Shown here in pieces: positions 1-6,898 of a DNA stretch of 8,778 nt. The notes beneath the pieces were generated by a model. It was not told where the DNA came from. It made no database searches and saw nothing but the letters and a program-made list of their open reading frames with translations. Position 1 is the stretch's first letter, and the number at the start of each line of letters is the position of its first letter. The position numbers were made by a program, and so were the translations under genes. This DNA is from Caldisericota bacterium (lineage in GTDB: Bacteria; Caldisericota; Caldisericia; B22-G15): the NCBI GenBank assembly GCA_003648245.1, contig QMOO01000041.1:1-8778 (forward strand), in the 5' to 3' direction.

Positions 1-1422
1 ATCTTCTACTGGTATTAAATTAAAGAAGATTTCCCTATTGGTATGATTTGAGGTCTCAAACACCATAACGGGGATCTTAGAAGAAACATTTATTAAAGAA
101 ACTGTTTCATTACTCTCTCCTTGGGCAATGCCAAGGGATGGAAGAGTTACTTTAACAGGTTTTATAACTTTACCATTAATCTCCACGGAGTTGTTCCCCT
201 CTGGAGACAATACATTTATAAGCCTTTTGTGACCTTTAGAATATTTAAACGAGATTTTTCCTGTGACAAAATCAAATTTTGTTGAAGAGGAGAAACCCAA
301 ATGAGTAGGTATCTCTTCTCCCCCAAAGTTGGAAGACTTACCAAGTGAGTATATAATAATAGGTTTATCTGCATTTACCTCAAAAGTGCCTTCATAACTT
401 ATAAGTTTAAACTCTTTGGAGTTAAGGTTAAATTTCTCTGTTTTACCATCACCTTTAAATAAAACATTAGTATTGTTCTCAAAAGAAAATATCCCGACTT
501 CACCAAAGGAATAACCATATAAAAACCCCAGATAGGGAGTAATCACTGTAAAACTAGAATCATCAAACTTTCCATACTGGATTAAAACTGGCTTATCTGC
601 TTTGTAGTACAAAAGGGATGGATAAAGACCAAGTTTTTTGAACGTTTCTCCTGCTTTTAATGTACCTTTGTATATTAACTCTCCCCCACTATCTTCTACC
701 CTTACAAAATTATTATCAAACAAACTGGTAACGAAAATATCTGAATGTGTAAAGAAGAACCCCTCAGTTCCGATAATAGACGTTATGTCGTCATCACTTT
801 TATCTTCAGGTAAATTCTTACCAGGTTTTCCTATAGAGGATACAGTCACCATCAGGGGACCATTAGAAACCACATGGAAAGACTGGGGTGAGGCAAGATC
901 TATCCTTTCATAGTGACCATATTTAATCTTTCCTGAGAAAAGAAGCTTTCCATCTTTATTGGTAACCTTCACATCGCTATCCTTAAGCGCAATAAGGTAA
1001 ATCTTCTCAAAAGAGATACCGTAAAATTCAGTACCTATGTAATTTACAAAGGAAAAATCTTTTTCTGGCAAGATAGATCTTTTCTCTCCTGTGGAGAATC
1101 TAAATTCAAGATGTTTCTCTTCTCCCCTATCAAGATTCAACTTGAATCTTATTTTAATCTTACCTTTCTCTTTCTCAACAACATAGAATGGTATCTCCTT
1201 CTTTGTATCCTTATCAACAAGAATATAGTCATCGTTTGAAAGATTAGGATCTTCAACGGTGAGGGTTATAAAACTTGGATTCCTTTTTAATCCCCCGGTC
1301 TCTTTTATTACAATATCTTTCTTATACCCATTGGCTGCAGAAAGATGGGTGGGTAAAAAAACTAAAACCAAAATTAAAATTATTATTATTTTTCTCACAA
1401 TTTCATTATATTTAACTATCAT
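1..1422 (-). CDS. Secreted beta-rich repeat protein, C-terminus beyond the left edge
   Basis: This reading frame is open from an ATG at 1422 to base 1 (474 codons), so the stop lies outside the window. The N-terminus is a clear signal peptide: Lys4/Arg10/Lys11, a hydrophobic core at about 12-23 (IIIILILVLVFL), and a likely cleavage after Ser-Ala-Ala at 28-30. Residues 33-112 form a beta-rich domain with the flavour of surface-protein modules (NPSFITLTVEDP, then IKIRFKLNLDRGEEKHLEF). Residues 128-458 contain four related modules, each closing with a motif like ADKPVLIQYGK; this resembles the repeating style of IgGFc-binding or adhesin-like extracellular domains, but only weakly. I see no catalytic motif, and no Cys in the visible part. 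It begins 13 bases after rnfB and may be co-transcribed with it. The role is unknown; a surface or envelope protein is an inference. A GTG at codon 9 (1398) would give a shorter signal peptide, but neither start has a well-spaced Shine-Dalgarno. Confidence 0.85.
   Translation of the reverse strand, partial: MIVKYNEIVRKIIIILILVLVFLPTHLSAANGYKKDIVIKETGGLKRNPSFITLTVEDPNLSNDDYILVDKDTKKEIPFYVVEKEKGKIKIRFKLNLDRGEEKHLEFRFSTGEKRSILPEKDFSFVNYIGTEFYGISFEKIYLIALKDSDVKVTNKDGKLLFSGKIKYGHYERIDLASPQSFHVVSNGPLMVTVSSIGKPGKNLPEDKSDDDITSIIGTEGFFFTHSDIFVTSLFDNNFVRVEDSGGELIYKGTLKAGETFKKLGLYPSLLYYKADKPVLIQYGKFDDSSFTVITPYLGFLYGYSFGEVGIFSFENNTNVLFKGDGKTEKFNLNSKEFKLISYEGTFEVNADKPIIIYSLGKSSNFGGEEIPTHLGFSSSTKFDFVTGKISFKYSKGHKRLINVLSPEGNNSVEINGKVIKPVKVTLPSLGIAQGESNETVSLINVSSKIPVMVFETSNHTNREIFFNLIPVED
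49..1005 (-). repeat. Four diverged protein-level repeats in the secreted protein
   Basis: Each unit opens with a strand pair and closes with a Pro-containing strand. Openings: KIYLIALKDSDVKVTN (residues 140-155), DIFVTSLFDNNFVRVED (228-244), EVGIFSFENNTNVLFKG (308-324) and KRLINVLSPEGNNSVEING (399-417). Closings: FHVVSNGPLMVTVSSIGK (182-199), YYKADKPVLIQYGK (272-285), FEVNADKPIIIYSLGK (347-362) and VSSKIPVMVFETS (446-458). Spacing is about 75 to 100 residues. The similarity is visible only in protein, not DNA, so the duplications are old. Units 2 and 3 are most alike; unit 4 has a longer middle. Confidence 0.6.
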
Positions 1423-1435
1423 GTTTTGTAAAGTC

Positions 1436-2275
1436 TTAAATTTTCACCTCCAGATTCGGATTTACATCAAGATCCAATAAAACCTCTCCTCTCTCTATTC
1501 TCATAACTTTGGTTGGACACTTCTCAACACATAAACCACACAAAGTACACTTACTCATATCCACCACAGGTAACTTATTATCTCCCCATGTAATTGCCTT
1601 TTCAGGACATACCTTTATACATATACCGCATTTTATGCACCCTCTTCCACACTCTTTCCTTACTTCAATTCCCTTTCTCGGACTATTACACTTTACAAGT
1701 CCTGATTCATTCCATGGAACCATAGCTATTACATTTCTCGGGCAAACCTCTGCGCATATCCCACAACCTGTACATTTTTCATAATCAAAAATAGGTAATC
1801 CGTCCACCATCTTAATAGCATCAAACGGACACGCTCTCTCACATGTTCCGAGTCCAACACATCCAAACTCGCATGCTTTTTCACCATTAAAAGCAAATGG
1901 AACTGCTCTACAGTCACTCAGACCTTCATACTCTGCTCTAATCTTTTCAACCCCAATTCCACCTACGCAGAGAAGGACAGGTTTCTTTTTCTCTGCAGAG
2001 ACAGAAAGTCCCACCAGCTCCCCTATTTTCTTTATATTCTCTGGAGGCGCTACTGTGCATTTACTGGGATTTTCACCTTTAAGTACAGCTTCAGCAAAAG
2101 CATCACATCCAGGATATCCACATGCGCCACAGTTAGCTCCGCCCAGTAATTCAACTATCTCCTCAAACTTCTTATCTCTTTTTACTTTAAATATTTCATT
2201 GAACCAAGAGAGGCTCATTCCAGCTAAAAAAGCTATTATTCCCATAAGTATTATTGCTCTAACCACTATATCCAT
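1436..2275 (-). CDS. rnfB: Rnf complex subunit RnfB, long multi-cluster form
   Basis: RnfB is the ferredoxin-facing iron-sulfur subunit; it accepts electrons from reduced ferredoxin at the cytoplasmic side and passes them to the membrane RnfA/RnfE pair. The 279 residues start with one membrane anchor (about 4-22). A 4Fe-4S domain follows with Cys49, 52, 57 and 73 (NCGACGYPGC). Ferredoxin-type motifs then come at Cys135/139/145/149 (a variant spacing), Cys168/171/174/178, Cys213/216/219/223 and Cys243/246/249/253, the last of each followed by Pro or, at 178, also Pro. This predicts at least five [4Fe-4S] clusters. Further Cys at 103, 122, 196 and 209 could ligate another. It is longer than the roughly 190-residue proteobacterial type and resembles that of clostridia and other anaerobes. 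A strong GGAGG, overlapping the rnfA stop, sits five bases before the ATG. It is the last gene of the rnf set. Confidence 0.97.
   Translation of the reverse strand: MDIVVRAIILMGIIAFLAGMSLSWFNEIFKVKRDKKFEEIVELLGGANCGACGYPGCDAFAEAVLKGENPSKCTVAPPENIKKIGELVGLSVSAEKKKPVLLCVGGIGVEKIRAEYEGLSDCRAVPFAFNGEKACEFGCVGLGTCERACPFDAIKMVDGLPIFDYEKCTGCGICAEVCPRNVIAMVPWNESGLVKCNSPRKGIEVRKECGRGCIKCGICIKVCPEKAITWGDNKLPVVDMSKCTLCGLCVEKCPTKVMRIERGEVLLDLDVNPNLEVKI
1444..1451 (-). promoter_or_regulatory. Shine-Dalgarno-like GGAGGTGA far upstream of the secreted-protein start
   Basis: The strongest ribosome-site match near the secreted gene lies inside the last codons of rnfB (the Leu-Glu-Val-Lys end), 21 bases before the ATG at 1422. 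This is too far for ordinary use, and no start codon in the same frame lies closer. It may be a chance product of rnfB coding. Confidence 0.25.
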
Positions 2276-2284
2276 CTCTTCCTC

Positions 2285-2863
2285 CTATTTTATAAGTCCC
2301 TTAAATCCAAGAAAAGCAACAGCTATAAGTCCAATGGATATAAATACAATAGGATAGCCTTTAAGGAATTTTGGCACATTAGAAAATCTTAATCTTTCTC
2401 TTACACCAGCAAGTATTATAAGAGCTATAGCAAAACCACCTGAAGCACCAAAAGCAAAGAGAAGACTCTCAACAAAATTATAGCTCTTATCTATATTTAT
2501 AAATGTAATAGCAAGAATGGAACAGTTTGTGGTTATAAGCGGAAGATAAATACCAAGAGATTTGTATAATGCTGGCACATTCTTCTTTAGATAAATTTCG
2601 ACAAGCTGAACTAAAGAGGCGATGGTAAAAATAAAAACAAGTATCTCCAAAAACTCAAGACCTGTCATAAAGTAGTGGTAAACTATCCATGTAACAACTG
2701 TAGCAAGTGTTGTAACAAAGATAACTGCAAATCCCATACCGGTAGCAGAATCCATATCCCCTGTAACACCAACATAGGGACACATCCCCAGGTATCTAAT
2801 GAAAACCATATTGTCAACTATCATTGCTGCTATGAAAATCTTTATAAGAGTAGTAACACTCAT
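2285..2863 (-). CDS. rnfA: Rnf complex integral membrane subunit RnfA
   Basis: RnfA pairs with RnfE as inverted membrane halves that hold a [2Fe-2S] cluster near the middle of the bilayer, allowing electrons to cross the membrane. The 192-residue protein has about six helices (near 4-24, 38-60, 66-90, 102-122, 130-154, 169-189). The two half-helix Cys are present: Cys28 in LGMCPYVGV and Cys114 in LPLITTNC. The stretch LYKSLGIYLPLITTNC is diagnostic and separates it from RnfE. The usual Asn-Asn of the first helix is Asp-Asn here (17-18). Its ATG overlaps the rnfE stop as ATGA, and GGAGG lies five bases upstream. The homologous Nqr subunit is NqrE, but the neighbouring RnfB and RnfC make this Rnf. 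Confidence 0.97.
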   Translation of the reverse strand: MSVTTLIKIFIAAMIVDNMVFIRYLGMCPYVGVTGDMDSATGMGFAVIFVTTLATVVTWIVYHYFMTGLEFLEILVFIFTIASLVQLVEIYLKKNVPALYKSLGIYLPLITTNCSILAITFINIDKSYNFVESLLFAFGASGGFAIALIILAGVRERLRFSNVPKFLKGYPIVFISIGLIAVAFLGFKGLIK

Positions 2864-3456
2864 GACTTCCTCCCTATATAACCTCTAAGCACTGCTATAT
2901 AAATTCCAAGTATAATAAAGGCACCTGGAGGTAGAAGTATTATACCTGCAGGTTTGAAACCCTGAGGAAAAACTCTATAACCAAGAAATGTTCCGCTTCC
3001 CAATATTTCTCTTACAGCAGCAAGAGCAATTATAGCAATACCATATCCTACAGACATGCCCAATGCATCAAAAAGTGTAACGAGAATTGATTTTTTATAG
3101 GCAAACGCCTCCACTCTCGCAAGGACGATGCAGTTAACAACTATCAATGGAATAAATATTCCTAAGGACTTGGAAAGTGTAGGTGAATAGGCTTTCATTA
3201 CAAGATCTACCACTGTTGTTGAACCAGCGATGGCTACAAGAAATATGGGAATCCTTAAGTGATTCGGAATTAATTTCCTTATGGCAGAAACAATAAGCTC
3301 ACTTGTTATAAGAACAAAGGAAAAACCCAGTGTCATTCCTATAGCATTTTCCACAGTGGTAGAGACTGCAAGAACAGAGCACAATCCAACCATAAGTATT
3401 AAAACAGGATTCTGTAAGAACAAGCCTTTTTTAAATTCTTTCCAGAGTTCTTCCAT
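2860..3456 (-). CDS. rnfE: Rnf complex integral membrane subunit RnfE
   Basis: RnfE is the partner half of RnfA in the transmembrane [2Fe-2S] electron conduit and is homologous to NqrD. The 198-residue protein has a short cytoplasmic N-terminus ending in the family motif NPVLILMVGLC and about six helices. The expected cluster ligands are Cys26 (GLCSVLAV) and Cys109 (LGIFIPLIVVNC); RIPIF at 68-72 and AVREILGSGT near 147-156 are also typical. The residue after Cys26 is Ser, where RnfE usually has Pro; as I recall NqrD also has Ser here. The start has AAGGAGG eight bases upstream, one base after the rnfG stop. The stop overlaps the rnfA start by four bases, which suggests coupled 1:1 synthesis of the two halves. 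Confidence 0.97.
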   Translation of the reverse strand: MEELWKEFKKGLFLQNPVLILMVGLCSVLAVSTTVENAIGMTLGFSFVLITSELIVSAIRKLIPNHLRIPIFLVAIAGSTTVVDLVMKAYSPTLSKSLGIFIPLIVVNCIVLARVEAFAYKKSILVTLFDALGMSVGYGIAIIALAAVREILGSGTFLGYRVFPQGFKPAGIILLPPGAFIILGIYIAVLRGYIGRKS

Positions 3457-3457
3457 C

Positions 3458-4015
3458 TTACTTTCCTCCTTTTACTTCTTCCCTGTAAAATTCAGCAATT
3501 TTCTTTATGGCACTGGATACAGATCTTGAAGATACAGTGGCACCTGTGATTGCAACCACATCTTTCTTTGGTACAAATGGATCAGACAGCGGTTTATTTA
3601 CAAATTGTTTTCTAAACTCATCTGTTGTAATCTTTGCACCCAATCCTGGAGTCTCTGCATGCTCAAGTATTATTATTCCACTACAAACATCATCCTCATA
3701 CCCGATTAAGGATTCAATCTTCCCACCATATCCGGGGAACAATGCATGGAAAACATACCCTTCACTTCCATCCTTATTTTTAACTTTATACACATTAAGC
3801 ACCTTTATACCGTCCGAAAGCTCCGTATCTCGAAAATCTTCAAGCTCCTTAAAAGTTTCCTCATTTGAAAAAATAGTTTTTATACCCTCTCTTAATGACC
3901 TCTCCTTTTGCTTCTGAATTTCAGGAGATGTAAAAGAGTAAACCCAGCCCAGTATACCTGAACCAATAATTGCCACAAGTGTTATTATGAGAGCATTTTT
4001 TATAATATCCCTCAT
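3458..4015 (-). CDS. rnfG: Rnf complex FMN-binding subunit RnfG
   Basis: RnfG carries covalently bound FMN on the outer face of the membrane and receives electrons from the RnfA/RnfE cluster; the homologue is NqrC. The 185-residue protein has one N-terminal helix (about 7-28) followed by an exported FMN-binding domain: LFPGYGGKIESLIGY (92-106), HAETPGLGAKI (119-129) and the flavinylation motif ITGATVSSRSV (156-166). The expected attachment residue, normally Thr in SGATxT, is Ser162 here. FMN would be attached by an ApbE-type flavin transferase, and no apbE gene is visible in this window. The ATG overlaps the rnfD stop (ATGA) and has GGAGG six bases upstream. Length and domain order are normal for the family. 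Confidence 0.96.
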   Translation of the reverse strand: MRDIIKNALIITLVAIIGSGILGWVYSFTSPEIQKQKERSLREGIKTIFSNEETFKELEDFRDTELSDGIKVLNVYKVKNKDGSEGYVFHALFPGYGGKIESLIGYEDDVCSGIIILEHAETPGLGAKITTDEFRKQFVNKPLSDPFVPKKDVVAITGATVSSRSVSSAIKKIAEFYREEVKGGK

Positions 4016-5004
4016 TTTTTTCCTCCTGTCCCAAATACCCTCGGTAGAAATTTATCAAAGAGTGGTGTGAGTACATTCATGGATAAAATGCCAAAAGAGA
4101 CCCCTTCAGGGTAAATTCCCCAGTTTCTTATAACAAAAGTGACTACACCGGCACCTATGCCAAAGATAACCCGGCCCAGAGGTGTAACAGGGCTTGTTAC
4201 ATAGTCAGTTGCCATAAAGAAGGCACCTATTATCAACCCACCTGAAAGTAGATGGAACAGTACATCCTGTTTAAATAAAAGAGCAAGAATAGCGACGGTA
4301 CCTATAAATGTAATAGGGATTTTAAGGTCAATTATATCCCTTCTGATTAACAACAGAAAAACAACACCTATAAGAAGAAGTAGTTTTGATGTCTCTCCAA
4401 TGGAACCACCAATCCTTCCAAAGAAGAGATCAGAGTAAAGAGAAGGGGTTATATTTAATTGATGAAGTCTGAACAGATCAAGAGGCGTAGCTGTAGTAAC
4501 AAGATTTTGAGTTCCTGAAACAAAATAAAAAAAGTTAAATCCTGGTTTGAGCCATCGATTAAGTAAACCGGTCCATGATAAGAACACAACTGCCCTTCCA
4601 AAAAGGGCAGGATTTAAGAAATTTGAACCCAGACCACCAAAAAATTGCTTTGCAATTATAATAGCTGAGGAGGATCCTATAATAACCATCCATAAAGGAG
4701 TTGTTGGAGAAATTATCATGCCAAACAACAATCCCGTTAAAGCAGCGCTTCCGTCAGATATTGTGATCTCTTTCTTTGTCAGGATTTCAAATAAATATTC
4801 AGATAAAATTGCAGTAACAATGCTTGTTACGAGTATAAGCCCGGCATACAGACCAAATTCATATACTCCCCAAATAGCAGCAGGAAGGAGAGCAATAAAA
4901 ACAAGACGCATTATTGCGTGTGTAGTTAAAGGATCTTTTATATGAGGGGAGGATGAGACTATAACTTTCAATTTCCTGGTTTCTTCCTTTTTATTATCCT
5001 TCAT
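4012..5004 (-). CDS. rnfD: Rnf complex integral membrane flavoprotein RnfD
   Basis: RnfD is the large membrane subunit, homologous to NqrB, that carries FMN and is thought to be central to ion translocation. I start it at the ATG at 5004 (330 residues), because this gives an ATGA overlap with rnfC and a good ribosome site; the open frame extends 34 codons upstream to 5106 inside rnfC. Visible family blocks are SDGSAALTGLLFGMIISP (83-100), GGLGSNFLNPALFGRA (123-138), the FMN motif TTATPLDLFR (170-179) with acceptor Thr173, and ATDYVTSPVTPLGRVIFGIG (265-284) with IRNWGIYPEGVSFGIL (292-307). About nine or ten membrane helices are apparent. The motif is usually SGATPL; here Thr171 stands in place of Gly. 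The charged N-terminus (KDNKKEETRKLK) is cytoplasmic. Confidence 0.96.
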   Translation of the reverse strand: MKDNKKEETRKLKVIVSSSPHIKDPLTTHAIMRLVFIALLPAAIWGVYEFGLYAGLILVTSIVTAILSEYLFEILTKKEITISDGSAALTGLLFGMIISPTTPLWMVIIGSSSAIIIAKQFFGGLGSNFLNPALFGRAVVFLSWTGLLNRWLKPGFNFFYFVSGTQNLVTTATPLDLFRLHQLNITPSLYSDLFFGRIGGSIGETSKLLLLIGVVFLLLIRRDIIDLKIPITFIGTVAILALLFKQDVLFHLLSGGLIIGAFFMATDYVTSPVTPLGRVIFGIGAGVVTFVIRNWGIYPEGVSFGILSMNVLTPLFDKFLPRVFGTGGKK

Positions 5005-6338
5005 TTTCTCACCGCCTTTCTCTTCTTGATGATTTCCGTTTTTGCCATTCTTATGGACTGAACAAGGTGTCTCTTGGAAGGACATACATAGGCGCAACTT
5101 CCACATTCAATACAATCAAGAGCTCTAAACTCCTCTGCTTTATCAAAATCTCCCATTCTTGAATATCCATCTATAAAAAGCGGCATTAGACCCATAGGGC
5201 AAGCATCGACACATCTCCCACATCTTATACAGGGGTACTCTTCGTATTCTATTAATTCCTGATCTGTGAATAAAAGTATTCCAGACGTTCCTTTTATAAC
5301 TGGTAAATCAAGAGTGTAAGCAGAAAAACCCATCATTGGACCACCAAATATTATCTTTTTTATATTCTCCCGGGCTCCACCACAAAATTCTATTACATGT
5401 GATGCAATGGTTCCTATCCTGACCTTTAAATTCTTTGGTTCCATAACACCAGAACCAGAAACAGTAATAACTCTCTCAATCAGGGGAACGCCATCGTATA
5501 CAGCCCTCTTTATGGCATAAGTTGTTCCAACATTCTGAACTATGCAACCAACATGGAAGGGTAAGCCTCCTGAGGGAACTTCTCTACCAGTTATAGCCTT
5601 AATGAGATGTTTTTCTGAACCTTGTGGGTATTTCGTTCTGAGGAGAACCACTTCTATATCTTTATCAAGCCCCATACTGTGGACAATTTTATCAAGAGAG
5701 ACAGCAGCGTCAGATTTATTTTCTTCAACACCTATAAAAGTTTTCTTAACACCAAGAATCCTTGTAAGGATCTCTACCCCTTTAATTACACTTTCTCCTT
5801 CTTCAAGCATTAACCTGTAGTCTCCTGTAAGATATGGTTCACATTCTGCACCGTTTATAATAAGAGTATCCACAGGGAAGTTAGGCGGAGGCATAAGTTT
5901 TATGTGTGTGGGAAAAGCAGCACCTCCCAATCCCACAATTCCAGCCTCTCTAATTATTTTAAGGAGGTCTTCTCTCGAAAGTGAATCAACATCGTTACGA
6001 GGTTTAACACTGTCATCCCATATTTCTTCGTGATCGTTTTTAATAAGCACAGCCACAGATTTTCTACTATTGGGAAGAGTAGTTTCAACCAACTTCACAA
6101 CCTCTCCAGAAATTGGAGAATGAACAGGAGAAGTAACTTTTGCATCACTATCACCAATTTTTTGGCCCTTCTTAACCGTATCCTTTGGTTTTACAAGCGG
6201 TTGAGCTGGTGCTCCTGTATGCTGATGTAAAGGAACAAGAACTTCTTCTACCTCCTCCATAGTTTCAATTCGTTTATCCTTTGTAAATTTACTCTCTGGA
6301 GGGTGAACACCTCCTTTCCTAAAGGTTAAAATCCTCAT
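5001..6338 (-). CDS. rnfC: Rnf complex NADH/NAD+-binding subunit RnfC
   Basis: RnfC is the cytoplasmic subunit that reduces NAD+ (or oxidises NADH in reverse) and is related to the NuoF subunit of complex I. In its 445 residues the order is: N-terminal GGVHPPESK (9-17); VPLHQHTGAPAQPLV (35-49) and the barrel-sandwich segment through SPVHSPISGEVV (70-81); the nucleotide/FMN loop GLGGAAFPTHIKL (136-148); INGAECEPYLTGDYRLM (161-177); YPQGSEKHLIKAITGREVP (237-255); and two C-terminal ferredoxin motifs, Cys370/373/376/380 and Cys409/412/415/419, for two [4Fe-4S] clusters. Length is normal. The ATG overlaps the stop of the zinc-ribbon gene (ATGA), with GGAGG ten bases upstream. It is the first gene of the rnf set, as in many anaerobes with rnfCDGEAB order. 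Confidence 0.97.
   Translation of the reverse strand: MRILTFRKGGVHPPESKFTKDKRIETMEEVEEVLVPLHQHTGAPAQPLVKPKDTVKKGQKIGDSDAKVTSPVHSPISGEVVKLVETTLPNSRKSVAVLIKNDHEEIWDDSVKPRNDVDSLSREDLLKIIREAGIVGLGGAAFPTHIKLMPPPNFPVDTLIINGAECEPYLTGDYRLMLEEGESVIKGVEILTRILGVKKTFIGVEENKSDAAVSLDKIVHSMGLDKDIEVVLLRTKYPQGSEKHLIKAITGREVPSGGLPFHVGCIVQNVGTTYAIKRAVYDGVPLIERVITVSGSGVMEPKNLKVRIGTIASHVIEFCGGARENIKKIIFGGPMMGFSAYTLDLPVIKGTSGILLFTDQELIEYEEYPCIRCGRCVDACPMGLMPLFIDGYSRMGDFDKAEEFRALDCIECGSCAYVCPSKRHLVQSIRMAKTEIIKKRKAVRK
5009..5018 (-). promoter_or_regulatory. Shine-Dalgarno that fixes the rnfD start
   Basis: The minus strand reads AAGGCGGTGA, one mismatch from AAGGAGGTGA, with the core seven bases before the ATG at 5004. 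It supports the 330-residue RnfD over the 34-residue-longer version that would begin inside rnfC at 5106. Confidence 0.65.
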
Positions 6339-6886
6339 TTCGGTTTTTCCTCCTTTAGTTGTTCATGGCCGCAGTAAGGACAAATATCCCAGTCTAATTC
6401 AAGAGGTTTACCACAGTAAACACACTCTTTTTTTAATCTTGTATGGCAATAGGGACATACAAGCCAATTTTCTTTAATGGGAGCTCCACAGTTTGGACAC
6501 TTCAATCTTTCTTTTGAAAGGAGGTACGCCCAGTACTCTCTTTCTAGATTAAGAGCCTCCCTTTCTAGATTTTCTATTTCAAGCTCTTCCTTCGTCCAGG
6601 GTGGTCTCACAAGAAGATAAATAAGCCAGGGGATTATACCACCAGATGGAATTGAAATAGAAAGAAAGACCCAGTTGGCTCTTCTTATTAAATAGTAGGC
6701 ATATGGAAAAACAATGCCTGTTATTATTATTAGAATAAGCCAGAAATATGGACCAAAACCTCTCTTTCTTGCGTCTTGATAGGTCCAATAAGCGATAAGA
6801 ATCACGAGAATGGTAAAAGAAATATAAAAGAGAGCCGAAAGCCTCCCAAGAGAAGAGAAGATATCCCCAGTAATTTCGTTTCCCAC
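6335..6886 (-). CDS. Membrane protein with C-terminal double zinc ribbon, function unknown
   Basis: The 183-residue protein has about three membrane helices (near 15-35, 46-66 and 71-94), then a charged, probably coiled segment rich in Leu and Glu (98-126), then a double zinc ribbon. The zinc ligands are four CxxC pairs: Cys130/133, 144/147, 155/158 and 169/172 (CPNCG, CPYCH, CVYCG, CPYCG), enough for two structural zinc ions. The membrane part, with YWTYQDARKRG (33-43) and IIPWLIYLLVRPPW (84-97), resembles the N-terminal membrane module (PLDc_N-like) often joined to zinc ribbons in uncharacterised bacterial proteins. No catalytic residues are visible. The start is GTG, chosen because a strong AAGGAGGT lies just upstream. 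It follows folC by 11 bases and its stop overlaps rnfC, so an assembly or regulatory role for Rnf is possible, but this rests on position only. Confidence 0.9.
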   Translation of the reverse strand: MGNEITGDIFSSLGRLSALFYISFTILVILIAYWTYQDARKRGFGPYFWLILIIITGIVFPYAYYLIRRANWVFLSISIPSGGIIPWLIYLLVRPPWTKEELEIENLEREALNLEREYWAYLLSKERLKCPNCGAPIKENWLVCPYCHTRLKKECVYCGKPLELDWDICPYCGHEQLKEEKPK

Positions 6887-6890
6887 ATTA

Positions 6891-6898
6891 ACCTCCTT
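6891..6898 (-). promoter_or_regulatory. Shine-Dalgarno that fixes the GTG start of the zinc-ribbon gene
   Basis: The minus strand reads AAGGAGGT here, with the GGAGG core five bases before the GTG at 6886. An ATG two bases earlier (first base 6888) is in another frame and does not lead to the zinc-ribbon protein. The site touches the folC stop codon, so termination on folC and initiation on this gene are close together. Confidence 0.75.

Noticed and set aside
638..913. Plus-strand open frame of 91 codons
   Set aside because: It is antisense to the secreted-protein gene, whose frame is continuous with signal peptide and repeats. The translation resembles no family.
1376..1395. ATT/TTA trinucleotide runs here and at 6720-6735, considered as slippage (phase-variation) tracts
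   Set aside because: They are only three or four units long and encode the Ile/Leu-rich signal peptide and membrane helix, which explains them.
1423..1435. Possible terminator or promoter between rnfB and the secreted gene
   Set aside because: The gap is 13 bases with no inverted repeat or T-run and no convincing -10/-35 pair.
1729..1917. Minus-strand 62-codon frame inside rnfB, considered as a frameshifted or nested gene
   Set aside because: The rnfB frame is intact with all cluster motifs; the nested frame has no ribosome site or recognisable protein features.
3507..3917. Plus-strand open frame of 136 codons antisense to rnfG
   Set aside because: RnfG is certain on the other strand. The open frame is a by-product of its codon composition, as are those at 1509-1784, 2055-2357, 4547-4945, 5542-5820 and 7490-7831.
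2285..5004. Assignment of the membrane genes to Na+-translocating Nqr instead of Rnf
   Set aside because: Gene order CDGEAB and the presence of RnfB and ferredoxin-bearing RnfC, with no NqrA or NqrF, identify Rnf.
5005..5106. A 34-codon upstream extension of rnfD
   Set aside because: It lies wholly in the rnfC coding region, has no family similarity (RnfD normally begins with a short charged tail), and the ATG at 5004 has a better ribosome site and an ATGA overlap.
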